A stretch of 64,000 nucleotides of DNA from Ochotona curzoniae. Lineage: Eukaryota; Chordata; Mammalia; Lagomorpha; Ochotonidae. Shown here piece by piece: positions 1-11,739 of this stretch (positions within the stretch are counted from its first letter, which is position 1; each line of letters opens with the position of its first letter). The DNA lies in NCBI RefSeq assembly GCF_017591425.1, contig NW_024467104.1:372001-436000 (forward strand), given 5' to 3'. The notes under the pieces were generated by a model. That model ran no database searches. It was not told the origin of the DNA and was given only the letters and a program-made list of their open reading frames with translations. Made by a program: the position numbers and the translations under genes.

Positions 1-717
1 ACCCCTAAACTGATGACTGACTTACTGGCCGAGAGGAAGACCACTTCCTACACTAACTGCATGGTGCAGCTCTTCACCACTCACTTCTTTGGCGGCATTG
101 AGATCTTCATTCTCATGGGAATGGCCTATGACCGCTATGTGGCCATCTGTAAGCCCTTGCACTACACCGTCATCATGAGCAGGCAGAACTGTAACGCAAT
201 AATCCTGGCATGTTCTGTTGGAGGGTTTGTACACTCTACCAGTCAGTTGCTCCTCACCGTCTTCTTGCCATTCTGTGGTCCCAATGAGATTGATCACTAC
301 TTCTGTGATGTGTATCCTTTGCTGAAATTGGCCTGTTCGGATACACGCACAGTAGGTGTCCTCGTCATTGTGAATTCAGGCCTGATTTCTTTGGTGACAT
401 TCGTTGTCTTGGTGTTCTCTTACTTTTTAATACTATACACCATCAGGTCTTACTCTGCAGAGAGCCGCAGCAAAGCCCTTTCCACTTGCAGTTCCCACAT
501 CACAGTTGTGGTCCTGTATTTTGCACCAGCAATGTTTGTTTACATTAGGCCAGCAACAACATTCCCAGAAGATAAAGTGTTTGCTCTTTTCTATACCATC
601 ATCGCCCCCATGTTCAACCCTCTGATCTATACGCTACGGAACGTGGAAATGAAGAATGCCTTGAGGAAGATATGGTGTCATCCAACACTCCTGAAGACAA
701 AGTCACTTTTCTGGTAA
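1..717 (+). CDS. OR4P4-like: Olfactory receptor, OR4P4-like (5' end outside window)
   Basis: The reading frame is open from base 1 to the TAA at 715-717, giving 238 residues from the end of TM2 to the C-terminus. The window cuts the gene, so about 75 N-terminal residues lie upstream; no internal start is implied. Visible OR hallmarks, in order, are [15 protein letters not shown] at the end of TM3, the second-loop cysteines in [17 protein letters not shown] and LACSD, a TM5 SY pair, the TM6 KALSTCSSH motif, and the TM7 NPLIYTLRN motif. The family is a seven-helix GPCR in olfactory neuron cilia that signals through Golf and adenylyl cyclase III. Resemblance to human OR4P4 is from memory. No frameshift or stop is seen, so it is probably functional. 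Its duplicate at 21141 is a pseudogene. Ligand unknown. Confidence 0.92.
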   Translation, partial: TPKLMTDLLAERKTTSYTNCMVQLFTTHFFGGIEIFILMGMAYDRYVAICKPLHYTVIMSRQNCNAIILACSVGGFVHSTSQLLLTVFLPFCGPNEIDHYFCDVYPLLKLACSDTRTVGVLVIVNSGLISLVTFVVLVFSYFLILYTIRSYSAESRSKALSTCSSHITVVVLYFAPAMFVYIRPATTFPEDKVFALFYTIIAPMFNPLIYTLRNVEMKNALRKIWCHPTLLKTKSLFW

Positions 718-1929
718 TTTCTGCTCTTCATGAATTGGGTCCATGAGGCTACAACTGTGAAAAGGTGCATTGTCATCATGTTCTTATCCTTGATATTTGG
801 AGATGTGAACGGGTAATGGGAAGCAGACTCCTTCACTTTATGTTCAGTAAATGGATGCTCTTCCACACACTCACTCTATCTTAACTTTCCTCTAATTGGA
901 AACAAGTGGAGGATATCTGTAAAGAATTAATGACATGACATTAAAATGAAAGTAATTTTGCATTTGTGTTTTATTAATTCTGAAAAATTGAATAAAATAT
1001 CACCTTCAGTTACTTTCAGCTTTTACTGAAGTGTAAATATATAAAATTGTAGTTTCCACCCTTATACACTGAAGTTTTTGTAAAAAAAAAGTCCTATTTT
1101 ATAATTAGCAATCATAATTGTATCAGAAACTATCAGTATACTAGCAATCTTCCAATTCATCCGTATAACTAAAAGAAATTTTCAGAAATAAACACAATCT
1201 TCAGCTTGAAAGCCAACTAATCTACTTATTCTTCCTAGCATAAGAATCATGTTGATGATAGAATTTTTTATCATGTAGCTCACGAATTTTTTCAGAGCCA
1301 TTTTCCATGTGAAGATTTTTTATGTTTTTAATGAATGTTTAGTGTCTCATCGTATGCCTATATGATTCACATCTTCTATTGTTAAACATTTATGTTACTT
1401 TTTACTTAGAGCAATACCTTTTGTATATATTCTGGAGTGTGTGTATTTTTGTTTTTTTGTTGTACTTTGTATTGTAATTACAACTTAATATTTCTACAAA
1501 GTATTTGTGCACCTGTATTTTTTTGAATGTCATGTCAGTAACATATAAAAATACTAAATTGAAAAGGAACCATCCAAAATATCCCAGTATAATTAGTGAA
1601 GTTAACAGAATTTCAAATATACAAAACTCTTGCCATTTCTAGGATGTGTGCCATGAGATAGGGGATATGTAAATTGTTGCAAACTTGTCTCTCAATTGTA
1701 GGTAATCCAAGAACTTTTGCTTACATAAATTACCATACATACATTCCAGGGCAGACGTATATGAATGCACAACATACTGCATAGAAAATGGTATATTTCC
1801 AAATGCCTTTTTTTAGATATAATTATAGTAAGTATATTAATATACTATACAGAGCCAAAAATTTAAGGCTAAATATTTTTTTTTTTTGCCCCAAATTACA
1901 GAGCAAAACATTTAAGAATTTCTGGCCTC
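718..1929. other. AT-rich 3' flank, no gene seen
   Basis: This is the 3' UTR and flank of the OR4P4-like gene. It is AT-rich with short T and A runs and no open frame of note. The block is absent from unit 2 because it falls in the 2,722-bp deletion. Confidence 0.6.
991..996 (+). promoter_or_regulatory. Possible poly(A) signal of the OR4P4-like gene
   Basis: This is an AATAAA hexamer 274 bases after the stop codon, in AT-rich DNA. It is the first plausible signal downstream, but AATAAA is common by chance here. Confidence 0.35.
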
Positions 1930-4900
1930 TTAGCATGCAGGGTGACACTTCAAGGATTAGTGCAGCAGACTCCTGGTGTGTGGGGGCAGGCATACAAAGG
2001 ACCAAGGGATGGAACTGGAGGTGTGCTGGGACTTGGCAACTCATGTATAGGCAGGCATAGCAAGCCTGAGGTTCCCCCACATGCTTGGTCCCAGATAGGA
2101 TGAGGCTGGGGTGGAGAATGCCCTAGGTTAGAATGCTGGCCTGGCATGCTGGTGGACTAGACTTGGGGAACTAAGAATGAGCCTGGATTGTGGGTGTGTG
2201 GAGGGGTAAGGTCTCAAGTCGTCATACATGCCAGTAGCTTGGGACCCTAGTGGGTGGTGAGAGCTCTAGGTCAGCACACTACTCCACATGATGACTAGGT
2301 TCTGAAAGGCTGAAATGTGGACTCCGTGGCATTCTCGGGTACCTGGACTGTGGATTGATCACTGAAAGGGGGAAAGGTATATATGGGAGAGAAGACTGCA
2401 AGAAGAATATGATGCAGGAAAGAAGGGACTTATGAGGGGCTTCTGCCAAAAAGGCAGCAGTACTTACAAATAAACATGGATGCTAAGATGGAATGGTTTG
2501 GAGGGTGGATGCTGAAGACCTGAACTGAACTAGTTTACAGGGTACACTGGCGACCACCACTCACCAGTGCAAACTAAAGCTAGGGCTGGAGACTTAACTA
2601 GCAGGTCTAAATTACAGTTCCCACCAGTGTGTAAGAATAGGAGATGAGTAATGTTAGACTGGGCCATGAGACTAACCATTGCATGAGAGAACTGGGTCCT
2701 GTTGGCAGATTCTGGAGGAAGTGGGATATGGAGGCTCACCCTTGCGCAACTGCAATTTTTCATGGTGTGCTCAAGAGCTAGAGACAGTGATGGGCTGAGC
2801 TAGACATGACCTTGAAATTCTTCAACACTCATAGGTGCTGGGGCTGGGGACAGACCAGACCTCAATATCTGCTAGCTCATACAAAGGCTGAGATGGATCC
2901 AAGTAAGGATCTAGAACCCACTAGCCCATGTGTGATCTGATTCTGGGAGTGGGCCTGGAGGGGCAACTTGGGAAACTCTCCTGGTGGGATGTAGCTCCTG
3001 CTGTTGAGCATATGATTCAGGCTTTGGTGTTAGCCAGGCTAAGCATTGGCGCTCCACCCATCGTCGAGTGTATATATTGGTTCTGGAAGGTGGTGGACAG
3101 GACTGGGCCAGACTAAATGTTAACCCATTGGCAAGTGCAGGGGCCAGGCTGGAGAGTGGGGCATGGTCAGCAGGACTACCATGCCTATTGGTTTGCATGG
3201 GAACATCCTGGGCAATAGCGTAGCACCTTGCAGAAAGCATTACCAGGCCACTGGGCAAGCATTACCAGGCCAGGTCGCAGCATCTGAGAGCAAAGGCCAG
3301 CATCTGGGGGATGGTTATGCTGAGCTGGTCACTGGCACATACCAAGATCTGGGGCTGGGAACAGGCCTAGTTGGGGAGCTAAAGGGGATGCTCCAGAATT
3401 GTGTGGTTCCCTCTGGTGAGTGTAAAGAGCCAGAACGCGGGCAGCAAGCTGGCTTGACATGACTGCAATATCTCAACATGGATGTGTAATGTGTCTGAAT
3501 TGTGCCAGTACCTAATGGTGTGTGTGACAGCCATGGTAGAAGTAGGACAGGCTGGACTGGGTCTCAGCATCTGCTGAATTACACGATGGCTGTGTCTGGG
3601 TGTGGATCATATGTGGCTGGGCTGTAGCACTCAACAGCAAGAACTGAAATGGGTGTGGGCTGATGGGCAAGGCCACCATTCCTGCCAAGACAGGAGGTGG
3701 ACTAAGTCAGACAGGACCAAGAACCCATCAGCGTGTATGAGATCTGTTAAGGCAGGAGAGGGGTTCTAGGGATGGAGACCTGAATGAGGAGTTTGGGGAA
3801 CTCCTTTGCCATGATTCAGTCCCTGCAGGTGAGCACAAAAACCAAGGCTTGGAACAGCTTAGAACATGCCAGGTTAGGTTACCTCCTGACAAGCACGTGA
3901 GGTAGGTCTGGAGGCAGGCCTGCCTGAGCCAGTCCATAACACCAACAGGCAGATCTGAGAGCCAGGACAGGTTTCAAGACAGACCAGCAGCTCACGTTAG
4001 GGTTGTGACTGGGAGTTGGCTTGGCTGGGCTGGGTGGCAGCAACTGTCAGTGTGAGCTGGAACTGGGGGCACACGTAGCCAGGACAGGTATCTGAACCTG
4101 CCAGCCAATGCTGAGATGGGGTGGGCCATGCCAGAGTGGGCAGCATCACCTACCAGCTCATGTGAAACCTGGGGAGGGGCCAGAACAAACTCTGTAGAGG
4201 AGTCGTGCTGACTTCCCTGCTGGGCCACTGCTTTTGCTGGTCAGTGTGAGAGCTTGTAGTTGGGTCAGATTGGGCTAGAAAAGGCTACAATGCCTGCTTG
4301 CCAGCATGTGAACTGTGTCAGGGGGAGAGCAAGGATGACTAACCAACTGTATCTACTGGTTCTGGCATGAGTCAGAGTTAAGTACAGGCATGCTGGAGCT
4401 TGCTGCAACATCAACTGGAAAGTGATGGGACTGAGGACAAGTCCTGTCAAGCTCGATTCCAGAAATACTTGGAAATGCAAGGTCTGGCACTAGGAGTGGG
4501 CCCAGTAGGGAAACAGTGGTCTGCAACTCCTACTGGTGAGCGTGAGAACCAGGGCTGGGTGCGGGCCTGGATAGACAGGTGGTGGCACTCACTGTCATGT
4601 GTGAGCTGAATGAGGAAATTGGTTGGGTTGAGTCAGGCTTCAGTGCCCACTGATGTAGACAGCAGCTGAATGGGATGTGGGACAGACTGGACCAGTCTAC
4701 TGTGCACACTGGCAGGTGCAGAAACCATAACTGGGGCATATCCGGTATGGCAATTGGGAGTTGCTCTAATAGGGCCAGAGTGCCTGCTAGTGTGTGAGGC
4801 CTGAGTGTGTGGTGGGAAGTTTGGGTTGGGTCACAGCATCCATTGCTTTGCATAAGAGATGGGGCTGGAGATAGATCTGATCTAGTAACTGCAACTACCA

Positions 4901-5608
4901 ATGTGTGTGTAGGCTGATGTGGGTGACAGAATGAGCTGGACCCTGGAGTGGCAGGCTGGCACAAGAGTCAGGTTTGGGATGACCTCAGACAAGATTTCGT
5001 TGAGGATGCCCTGAGCTGAACCACTGAACTCAGAACTCCAACCATGGTGAGAATCCCAGGCATTCTGGTCTGTTTGTGGAGTGCATGTGTCAGAACTGAG
5101 CCTCCACAATGGCAAAGATGGAGCAGTGGGTTGCATATCCAAAAGCACATAGGGATTTACAAAGAACGTCTGGTACCATAGCAGAGGAAGGAAAGAACAA
5201 GTTGGTCAATTATCCCAGTCAAGCATTGACAGCAGGCATGTGGGTGAATGGAAACTTTAAGGTGGACTGTGCCAATAAATGAACCATGGAAAGGGTTCAT
5301 CATTCTCGGATTGGAGGAAATCAGCAGCATTTCAGAAGTATCAAACCCACTGGAGCAGAACTCTCAGAGCCTTCCCCCATCAAGGACTCTGGGATGACAC
5401 TGTGTGGCTGATCCCCCTTTCTGGGCACTGTGGAGGCTGGAAGGCTGGCTGTGGCTTCTCCCCTAATCTCTCACCTTCCCCCAGATGCAAGCAGATAAAA
5501 GGGAAAGGTTGGAAACAATGGTCTTGCCTACTTTCCCTTTAGTCCTTGACCTTTCCCGCCCTGCTCAACTACATAAACATCAGTTTAAAAAAATGTAAAT
5601 ACAGGAAA
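1930..5608. repeat. Degenerate minisatellite-like array with retroposon-like 3' end
   Basis: Base composition shifts abruptly from AT-rich to about 50% GC. Phrases such as GGGCTGGGAACAGGCC, CTGGTGAGTGTGAGAACC and CAGCATCTGCTGG recur in diverged form at intervals of roughly 65-90 bases up to about 5000. The last ~600 bases are non-repetitive and end in CTTTAGTCCTTGACCTTTCC, then ACATAAACATC and A-rich sequence. A diverged version of that terminal stretch stands alone at 43850-43945, so the array seems to be part of an interspersed element rather than a locus-specific satellite. Short frames run through it on both strands, but none resembles a protein. Alternatives are an L1 untranslated region or an LTR-element interior. 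Confidence 0.6.
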
Positions 5609-5944
5609 AAATATTCACTGTGAAAGTTCTACCGCAGAATATGGACCATCAAGGACCATAATTCTTTCAGTTTTTAGACACAAAATATAATATGGCTCAT
5701 TGTCCACAATTACAAAATAATTTAAAAACCGTGTTGTGGTATCATGTATCATACATTTTCCAAGATGCTAAAAACAATTAAAATAGCTTCAAAATTAAAA
5801 TAAATAAAACCTTTATGTGAAACCCGATGAACAGAACAGAGTGTCCACAATGTAAAAAGTAATTAATGAACTGAATTTTAGAGCTAAGAAATTAGTCAAA
5901 ACACAGACCAGAGAGACAAAGACAATTGCACCTGAAGAAACATT
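5609..5944. other. No gene seen
   Basis: AT-rich unique-looking sequence between the minisatellite element and an old SINE. No coding or RNA signal is visible. It is conserved in unit 2 at about 24207-24542. Confidence 0.5.
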
Positions 5945-6262
5945 AAGATATGGGCATGGGTAAGCATTGGGCTAGTGGTTAGGTCAGTTATGGCTTTTCA
6001 TGTTACAATATCTGGGTTCAATACCTGGTTACAGCTCTAGTCTCCAGTTTCCTCCGAAGGTAAACCGCAGGAATCAGGAAATAACTCGAGTAACTGGGTT
6101 CTTGGGTTGAGTTCCTGGATCCTAACCTTCCATGGGACTACTCGAGGCTCTAGAGATCCAGCAGGTGTGATATGCCTCTCATCTTTTTCTCTATCTTTAT
6201 TTATTTTATCTCTGTCTCTTTTTCTCTGAATCTTTTTCCCAAGTGAAGAACTATCTTTTTAA
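5945..6262 (+). repeat. Old, diverged tRNA-derived SINE
   Basis: The head resembles GCTAGTGGTTAGGTCAG and is followed by a B-box-like GGGTTCAATACC and the pyrimidine-rich TCTCATCTTTTTCTCTATC tail region. It is much more diverged than the CSINE copies nearby and is present in both units, so it predates the duplication. Confidence 0.6.
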
Positions 6263-6630
6263 AATGATACATATCAATGGAGTAGGAAGGAACTACATGT
6301 GTATTTCAAATTTGGGATATAAGGAATGAGGAGAAAATGCAGTGAAATGGAAATTGGCAATCTCAGAATATGTATGTGGGATTGTTAATTTTAGACTGGA
6401 TTAAAAGTGCAAAACTGTAATGCATATGAGCAAAACTGACATTTTGGGTATTTGGTTAAATTTTTAAATTTAAAAGAAAAATACAAAAGATAGGAGGAAG
6501 AAGACTATGCAGGGGAGGGAGGAAGGAAGGGAAGATAGGATGAGAAGTACCATTATGTTCTAAAAGCTATGTAAGTTCATAAGCTTTTTCCTATAAGATA
6601 AGTAAAAAAACTATATAAAAAAGAAATATT

Positions 6631-6960
6631 GGGCCCGGCGCGGTGGCGCAAGTGGTTAAAGTCCTCGCCTTGCACGCCCGGGATCTCATATGGGCGCCGG
6701 TTCTAATCCCGGCAGCCCCGCTTCCCTTCCAGCTCCCTGCCTGTGGCCTGGGAAAGCAGTCGAGGACGGCCCAAAGCTTTGGGACCCTGCACCCGTGTGG
6801 GAGACCCGGAAGAGGCTCCTGGCTTCGGATCGGCATAGTATCGGCCTTTGCGCTCACTTGGGGAGTGAATCATCGGACGGAAGATCTTCCTCTCTGTCTC
6901 TCCTCTCTGTATATCCGCCTTTCCAATGAAAAAATAATAAAAATAAATCCTTAAAAAAAA
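6631..6960 (+). repeat. Near-consensus full-length CSINE (unit 1 only)
   Basis: Starts with GGGCCCGGCGCGGTGGCGC, carries a B-box-like GGTTCTAATCC, and ends in an A-rich tail. The target-site duplication AAAAGAAATATT lies at 6619-6630 and 6961-6972. It has retained CpGs and the fewest mutations of the SINEs here, so it is young. The left duplication overlaps that of the next SINE, so it is nested. Absent from unit 2. Confidence 0.92.
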
Positions 6961-6975
6961 AAAAGAAATATTTAG

Positions 6976-7307
6976 GGCCTGGTGAGATAGCAGTGGCTAA
7001 AGTCCTCATCTTGAACACTCCAGGATCCCATATGGGCACCGATTCTAATCCCAGTGGCCCTGCTTCCCATCCAGCTCCCTGCTTGTGACCTGGGAAAGAA
7101 GTTGAGGACGGCCCAAAGCTTTGGGACCCTGTACCTGCGTGGGAGACCTGGAAGAGGTTACGGGCTCCTGGCTTCGGATTGGTTCAGCTGCCACCATTGT
7201 GGTCACTTGGGGTGTGAATCATCGAATGGAAGGTCTTCCTCTCTGTCTCTCCTCCTCTCTGTGTATCTGCCTTTCCAATAAAAACAAATAAATCTTTTTT
7301 TAAAAAG
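6976..7307 (+). repeat. CSINE
   Basis: Full-length copy starting at the GGCCTGGTG head and ending in AATAAAAACAAATAAATC plus T and A runs. Flanked by AGAAATATTTAG at 6964-6975 and 7308-7319. Shared with unit 2 (25190-25520). Confidence 0.9.
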
Positions 7308-7359
7308 AGAAATATTTAGAATTCTGGGAAATCATTATTATGAACATTTTCAAGGGAGA

Positions 7360-7800
7360 TTAGTTTGTGAGTATGAATGGACTAAGGAGGGAAAATCCAA
7401 CATTTTATGAGTGGGCCTTCCTGCTGATTGTCTGGTTTCAGGCACAAAAAATGCAGAGACTGATGGTGCCTTTGGCTGTGAGCTGGCAAACATTTCTCTT
7501 TTGCCTTCGGCATCAGAATCCTAGGCTTGTCGGCCTTTGTCTCCAGGATTTACACCACAACTCATGCGCCAACTCTGGCTCCCAGCCTTAAACTGAGTGT
7601 TTCCTCCTTGGTTTCTCTGGTGCTGTGGGTTTGTAGTGAGCCACTCTGCTGGCGTTTCAGGATTCCCAGCCTGCTTGTTACCTGCTGTGAGACAGCTTGG
7701 CTGCCATAATCAGGTAAGCAAATTGAATGCATTTTTATGTATCTGTGTCCTACCCAATCATCTTGTCTCCATAAAACACTGATAGAATGAAAAGTTATTG
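7360..7800 (+). mobile_element. MLT1-type MaLR solo LTR
   Basis: The run TTGCCTTCGGCATCAGAATC, then a GGCCTTTG...GGATTTACACC stretch, an AAACTGAG motif, and CAGCTTGG...CCATAATCAGGTAAGC matches the order of motifs in mammalian MLT1 LTRs (ERVL-MaLR). It is ancient, has no internal coding region, and is shared with unit 2. The 5' limit is approximate. Recognised by motif, not alignment. Confidence 0.7.
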
Positions 7801-10740
7801 CAACAAAGACATCTTTCTAAAGAAAATACATTGAAAATAAATCATTCATTTTAGTCTATCTTGAAACACATGGGGGACTAAAGGAAAGTGAGCTTACACC
7901 GTCAAAGGCTAGCCGCAAGGCATTTTCTTTGAATTCCGTTTTATAAGAAAGGAGAGTGATATGAGGAGTGTGCCATGCAATTACACACAAAAGGATTATT
8001 AAAAAAATGCATGATGGTTCACTACACTGACCCTTTCATTAAAAGGAGTTACAGTGTATACATTTTGTAGAAGGGAAAATGTTCCAAGAAAGAATGAGTA
8101 AAATTCATGTTGGAGTTAACCAGGAGTAATTTGATAGTCCTATCTATCAATGTAGATATTACATTTAAAAAAGCAAGCCCGGGGATGACCACTGTGGCAA
8201 AGTGGGTAAGTCACGACTTCTGATGGCCTCATCCCATCTGTGTGTGTGTATGCTTCTGTGTGTATCTAGTGCATGCTTTTATTGAATCATATGAACTGAA
8301 AGAATAACTACCACCACTGTTACACTTGTGTGGATCACCACCATGATCCTAGAGAGAAAGACTGTTTGGGTTTCATATTTAGCAATGGTATTTATTTATT
8401 TTTAATCGGAGATTGCAAATTAAAGATCATTGTTCAACTTCTAATTTGGTTTTAACTATGGAGAGGGACTTTGGGGGAAAGTGTTTCCCCAAGGTCATTA
8501 CTGTTTCACGTTATTCTCTTTAAATAGACCTTGTGTGAAGTTAAGAAACAGCTTTTATTGTTGAAGGATCGGTCGATCATAAGCTTAGTAAGTAAGAAAA
8601 TCAGGAATAAGGAATACAGATTCCTACCAGCTTGTGACTTGTGGGAACCAAGGATTCTTTATTGCTGTTCTCTTTGAAGCAGTTCTTCCCATGTCGTGTT
8701 ATTGTTTCTTTGGACACCAGCACTCAAGTCACGCCCAGAAAAGAGGACACAAAACAGTCTCAAGCCCTGGAAAATCCTGGTGAGGCTTTAGTTCTTCTGA
8801 AACTAGCACAGAATGAACATTTTTGAGATTTGTAGTTTATAACCCTTGTCTACACTCCTTAGGAATAGTAATTGTTCTACTTGCCAGATATCAAATTATT
8901 TTTTTAATGCTGGATAATTGAAAACATGCAATTGCAAAGATAATATTATTTCTCTATATATCACCGAGATAACAGAAAAAGAATGAATAAGAAATGTCAA
9001 ACCAATCATTTCAGAGACAGGAAGGTTTTATCATCCTGGAACGCTCAAGCGGGGGTAGGATCCTGGAGATGGGTCATGGTTTGAGGAGCGATGTTTCATC
9101 CGGGTTCCTGCTGTATGATATAGAAGAGCAGTTCTGACTCTTGTCACCGCCTCTGTTTCTTCCAGATGAAAATCAGAGACAAAACAAAATAAAACAAAAC
9201 AAAACAACAACAACAAAAACCTGGAATAGCAGTTCCCCAAAACTGCCATGATTTGAACACTCTTAAATTGTAAGGTTTTTTCTTAGTAGAGAACATACAT
9301 AAATCTAACAGGGAAACCAAGCGGAATGACCGAATGTGCATGTAAAGCAGGGCATGTGCATAAGCATAGTTAAATATAACAATTTATCACTAGAATTCCA
9401 TTTGTTAATATTGTGTTCTTTTATAATGTCCAAGGTAAGATCTATACTCACAGCTCTACCAATTTTAATACGCAGAGATGAAGAACCATAACTCTGTAAT
9501 TGTCCAAAGCATGGAAGTCCCTCCTTTGTTGTTGATGTGAGCAGCTAGCTCTTCTGGTAGCTCAGTTGTTTGAGGGAAAACTGAAAACTCCATGATTGAA
9601 ACTATCCCACATGCCTCTTGCCACACAAAATACCAGCGACTCCAATGTAACTAAATTTTCATACATTTAGATAAATGTACTTTTGTTCAAATAACTCCTT
9701 TTGATTGATCTCTTCCAGACATGTGTAATATACACAATTCAGTAAAATACCATACAGAATAAAACATGAATAATTAGAATGATGATAAAAGAAAGAAAAG
9801 ATTAAAAAGGCAGAAATTTCTCCCTTTTCCCTATACTTGTTTTTCAGTTGCCAGAAAAAAAGTTTACAATACCATGACTAAGTAAATCCTAGTGAAGCTT
9901 CAAGAAATTTGAGTTTGAAGATGGAGGAGTCCCGGGGGCCACCCTGTCTCCCTTTAAAATCAAACTGATTTTGCATTTTCTCCTAAAATTTCTTGCACAG
10001 ATTGCCTTATTTTCAATCCCTTGCACTATCAAGGCATTCTGGCTATTCCAAGCTGGTAGAAGTGATTTGATTTCCTGGTTGAAATACAAGTTAAGATCAC
10101 AGATGATAGTGAAATTGGAACTTTATTATTTTCCAAATAGGGTAAAGGAAGCTATGTGCAGCTTAATTATTCACCAGAATTTCAACACCATCGTTTCAGA
10201 ATCAGGTTTTGGAAACATTTGGTCTTACATCTGTTCTACTCCATGATCTTTTGATTGTTGTTCTAGTTAGCAAGAGGTGAACTCATTAGCACAAACATTT
10301 GAGTTACACTCAAAAGAGAATTTGCAGTCTCACTTATCTGAGCACACATACACCAATGTGATAATCAGCCATGGCAGTATTTATTGTGCATGTTTTCACA
10401 TCTAGTCCAAAAATATTGCCAGATGTAAAATTCCTTTTCCATTTATAAAAATTGAAAAAATGAGTAATTCATGCTAGGAGAGCAAAGTGAATTTTAGAAA
10501 CAGACAAATCAAGCTTTATCAAAGGTGAACCACTTGGTAGCTTGAGAGAATTTGGTCTTTCCTTATGGACTTGCCTCCTCATCTGAAATGAATAAATGCA
10601 ATGCTTTATTAAGGCAAAAAGATAATAGTTACATTTTACTGTCTTTGAAGTATGCTTGTCAGTTTTCATTAAGTCTATTTTATTTTATTTTCAGATATTA
10701 CTATCATCCATTGTTTATGACTTAGAAATGCTCTAGTGTG
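7801..10740. other. Upstream region of OR4S2-like gene 1, no gene seen
   Basis: Mostly AT-rich unique-looking DNA, well conserved in unit 2. A possible SINE head remnant starts near 8190, and an (AAAAC)n-like run lies at 9179-9222. The non-coding 5' exon and promoter of the OR4S2-like gene should lie in this interval, but I could not place them by eye. Confidence 0.5.
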
Positions 10741-10757
10741 TTTACTGTTTCTTTCAG
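10741..10757 (+). promoter_or_regulatory. Splice acceptor before the OR4S2-like coding exon
   Basis: The pyrimidine tract TTTACTGTTTCTTTCAG ends in AG 46 bases before the ATG. It fits the usual OR structure of a non-coding exon spliced to a single coding exon. Identical in unit 2 (28950-28966). Confidence 0.65.
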
Positions 10758-10803
10758 GTTCTGAACTGCTTTTTGAGAACTTGGTCTTGAGTGGGTTCAT
10801 GCT

Positions 10804-11739
10804 ATGGGAGTACGAAACAACGTAACTGAATTTATTTTCTGGGGACTTTCCCAGGATCCAGAAGTTGAAGAAGTGTGTTTCGTGGTGTTTTCTTTCTTCT
10901 ACACGGTCATTCTACTGGGGAACCTCCTCATCATGCTGACGGTTTGCCTGGGCAACCTGTTCAAGTCTCCGATGTATTTCTTCCTCAACTACTTGTCTTT
11001 TGTGGACATTTGCTACTCTTCAGTCACTGCTCCTAAGATGATTGCTGACCTGTTAACAAAGAGAAAAACAATCTCCTATGTGGGGTGCATGTTGCAACTA
11101 TTTGGTGTCCATTTCTTTGGTTGCACTGAGATTTTCATCCTTACTGTAATGGCCTATGATCGTTATGTAGCTATCTGTAAACCACTTCACTACATGGCCA
11201 TCATGGACCGGGAAAGATGCAATAAGATGTTGCTGGGGACATGGGTAGGTGGATTTGTACATTCCTTTATCCAGGTGGCTCTGGTGGTCCAGTTACCCTT
11301 CTGTGGACCCAATGAGATCGATCACTACTTCTGTGATGTCCACCCTGTGTTGAAGCTTGCCTGTACAGACACATACACTGTTGGTGTAGTGGTGACTGCC
11401 AACAGTGGCACTATTGCTTTGGGGAGCTTTGTCATCTTGCTAATCTCCTATACTGTCATCCTGGTGTCCCTGAGGAAGCAGTCAGCAGAGGGCAGGCGGA
11501 AGGCCCTTTCCACCTGTGGCTCCCATGTTGCTGTGGTCATCCTCTTTTTTGGTCCCTGTACTTTTATGTACATGCGGCCTGACACCACCTTCTCAGAGGA
11601 TAAGATGGTGGCTGTATTTTATACCATTATTACCCCTATGTTAAATCCTCTGATTTATACTCTGAGAAATGTGGAAGTAAAGAATGCGATGAAGAAAATA
11701 TGGAGAAGTATATTCTTGCAAATCAAAGTAAATAGTTAA
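10804..11739 (+). CDS. OR4S2-like: Olfactory receptor, OR4S2-like, copy 1
   Basis: Intact 311-residue receptor, normal length for the family. The ATG is chosen because it sets the standard short N-terminus with an N-glycosylation site (NVT, residues 6-8). Motifs are GN at 39-40 (TM1), PMYFFL at 56-61 (TM2), the conserved TM3 cysteine at 95, [10 protein letters not shown] at 116-125, second-loop cysteines at 167, 177 and 187, SY at 215-216, [11 protein letters not shown] at 231-241, and NPLIYTLRN at 281-289. It should act as an odorant GPCR coupled to Golf in olfactory cilia. The ATG lies 46 bases after a splice acceptor. It differs from the unit 2 copy at residues 75, 92, 101, 105 and 155. 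The OR4S2 assignment is from remembered human sequence; the ligand is unknown. Confidence 0.96.
   Translation: MGVRNNVTEFIFWGLSQDPEVEEVCFVVFSFFYTVILLGNLLIMLTVCLGNLFKSPMYFFLNYLSFVDICYSSVTAPKMIADLLTKRKTISYVGCMLQLFGVHFFGCTEIFILTVMAYDRYVAICKPLHYMAIMDRERCNKMLLGTWVGGFVHSFIQVALVVQLPFCGPNEIDHYFCDVHPVLKLACTDTYTVGVVVTANSGTIALGSFVILLISYTVILVSLRKQSAEGRRKALSTCGSHVAVVILFFGPCTFMYMRPDTTFSEDKMVAVFYTIITPMLNPLIYTLRNVEVKNAMKKIWRSIFLQIKVNS

Noticed and set aside
4530..4964. 144-codon minus-strand frame in the minisatellite-like element
   Set aside because: Proline/serine-rich translation of degenerate repeats. The unit 2 copy is interrupted, and no domain is seen.
1930..5000. CRISPR-like array
   Set aside because: Repeats are degenerate and of unequal spacing, with no conserved direct repeat/unique spacer alternation, and the genome is mammalian.
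6643..6954. About 100-codon frames in SINEs (also near 39230-39600, 12941-13195, 31189-31443)
   Set aside because: The same frames recur in each CSINE copy because the repeats are similar; they are not genes.
8189..8350. Possible SINE in the interval before OR4S2-like copy 1
   Set aside because: Only a short head-like stretch resembles a SINE; the body and tail are not recognisable.
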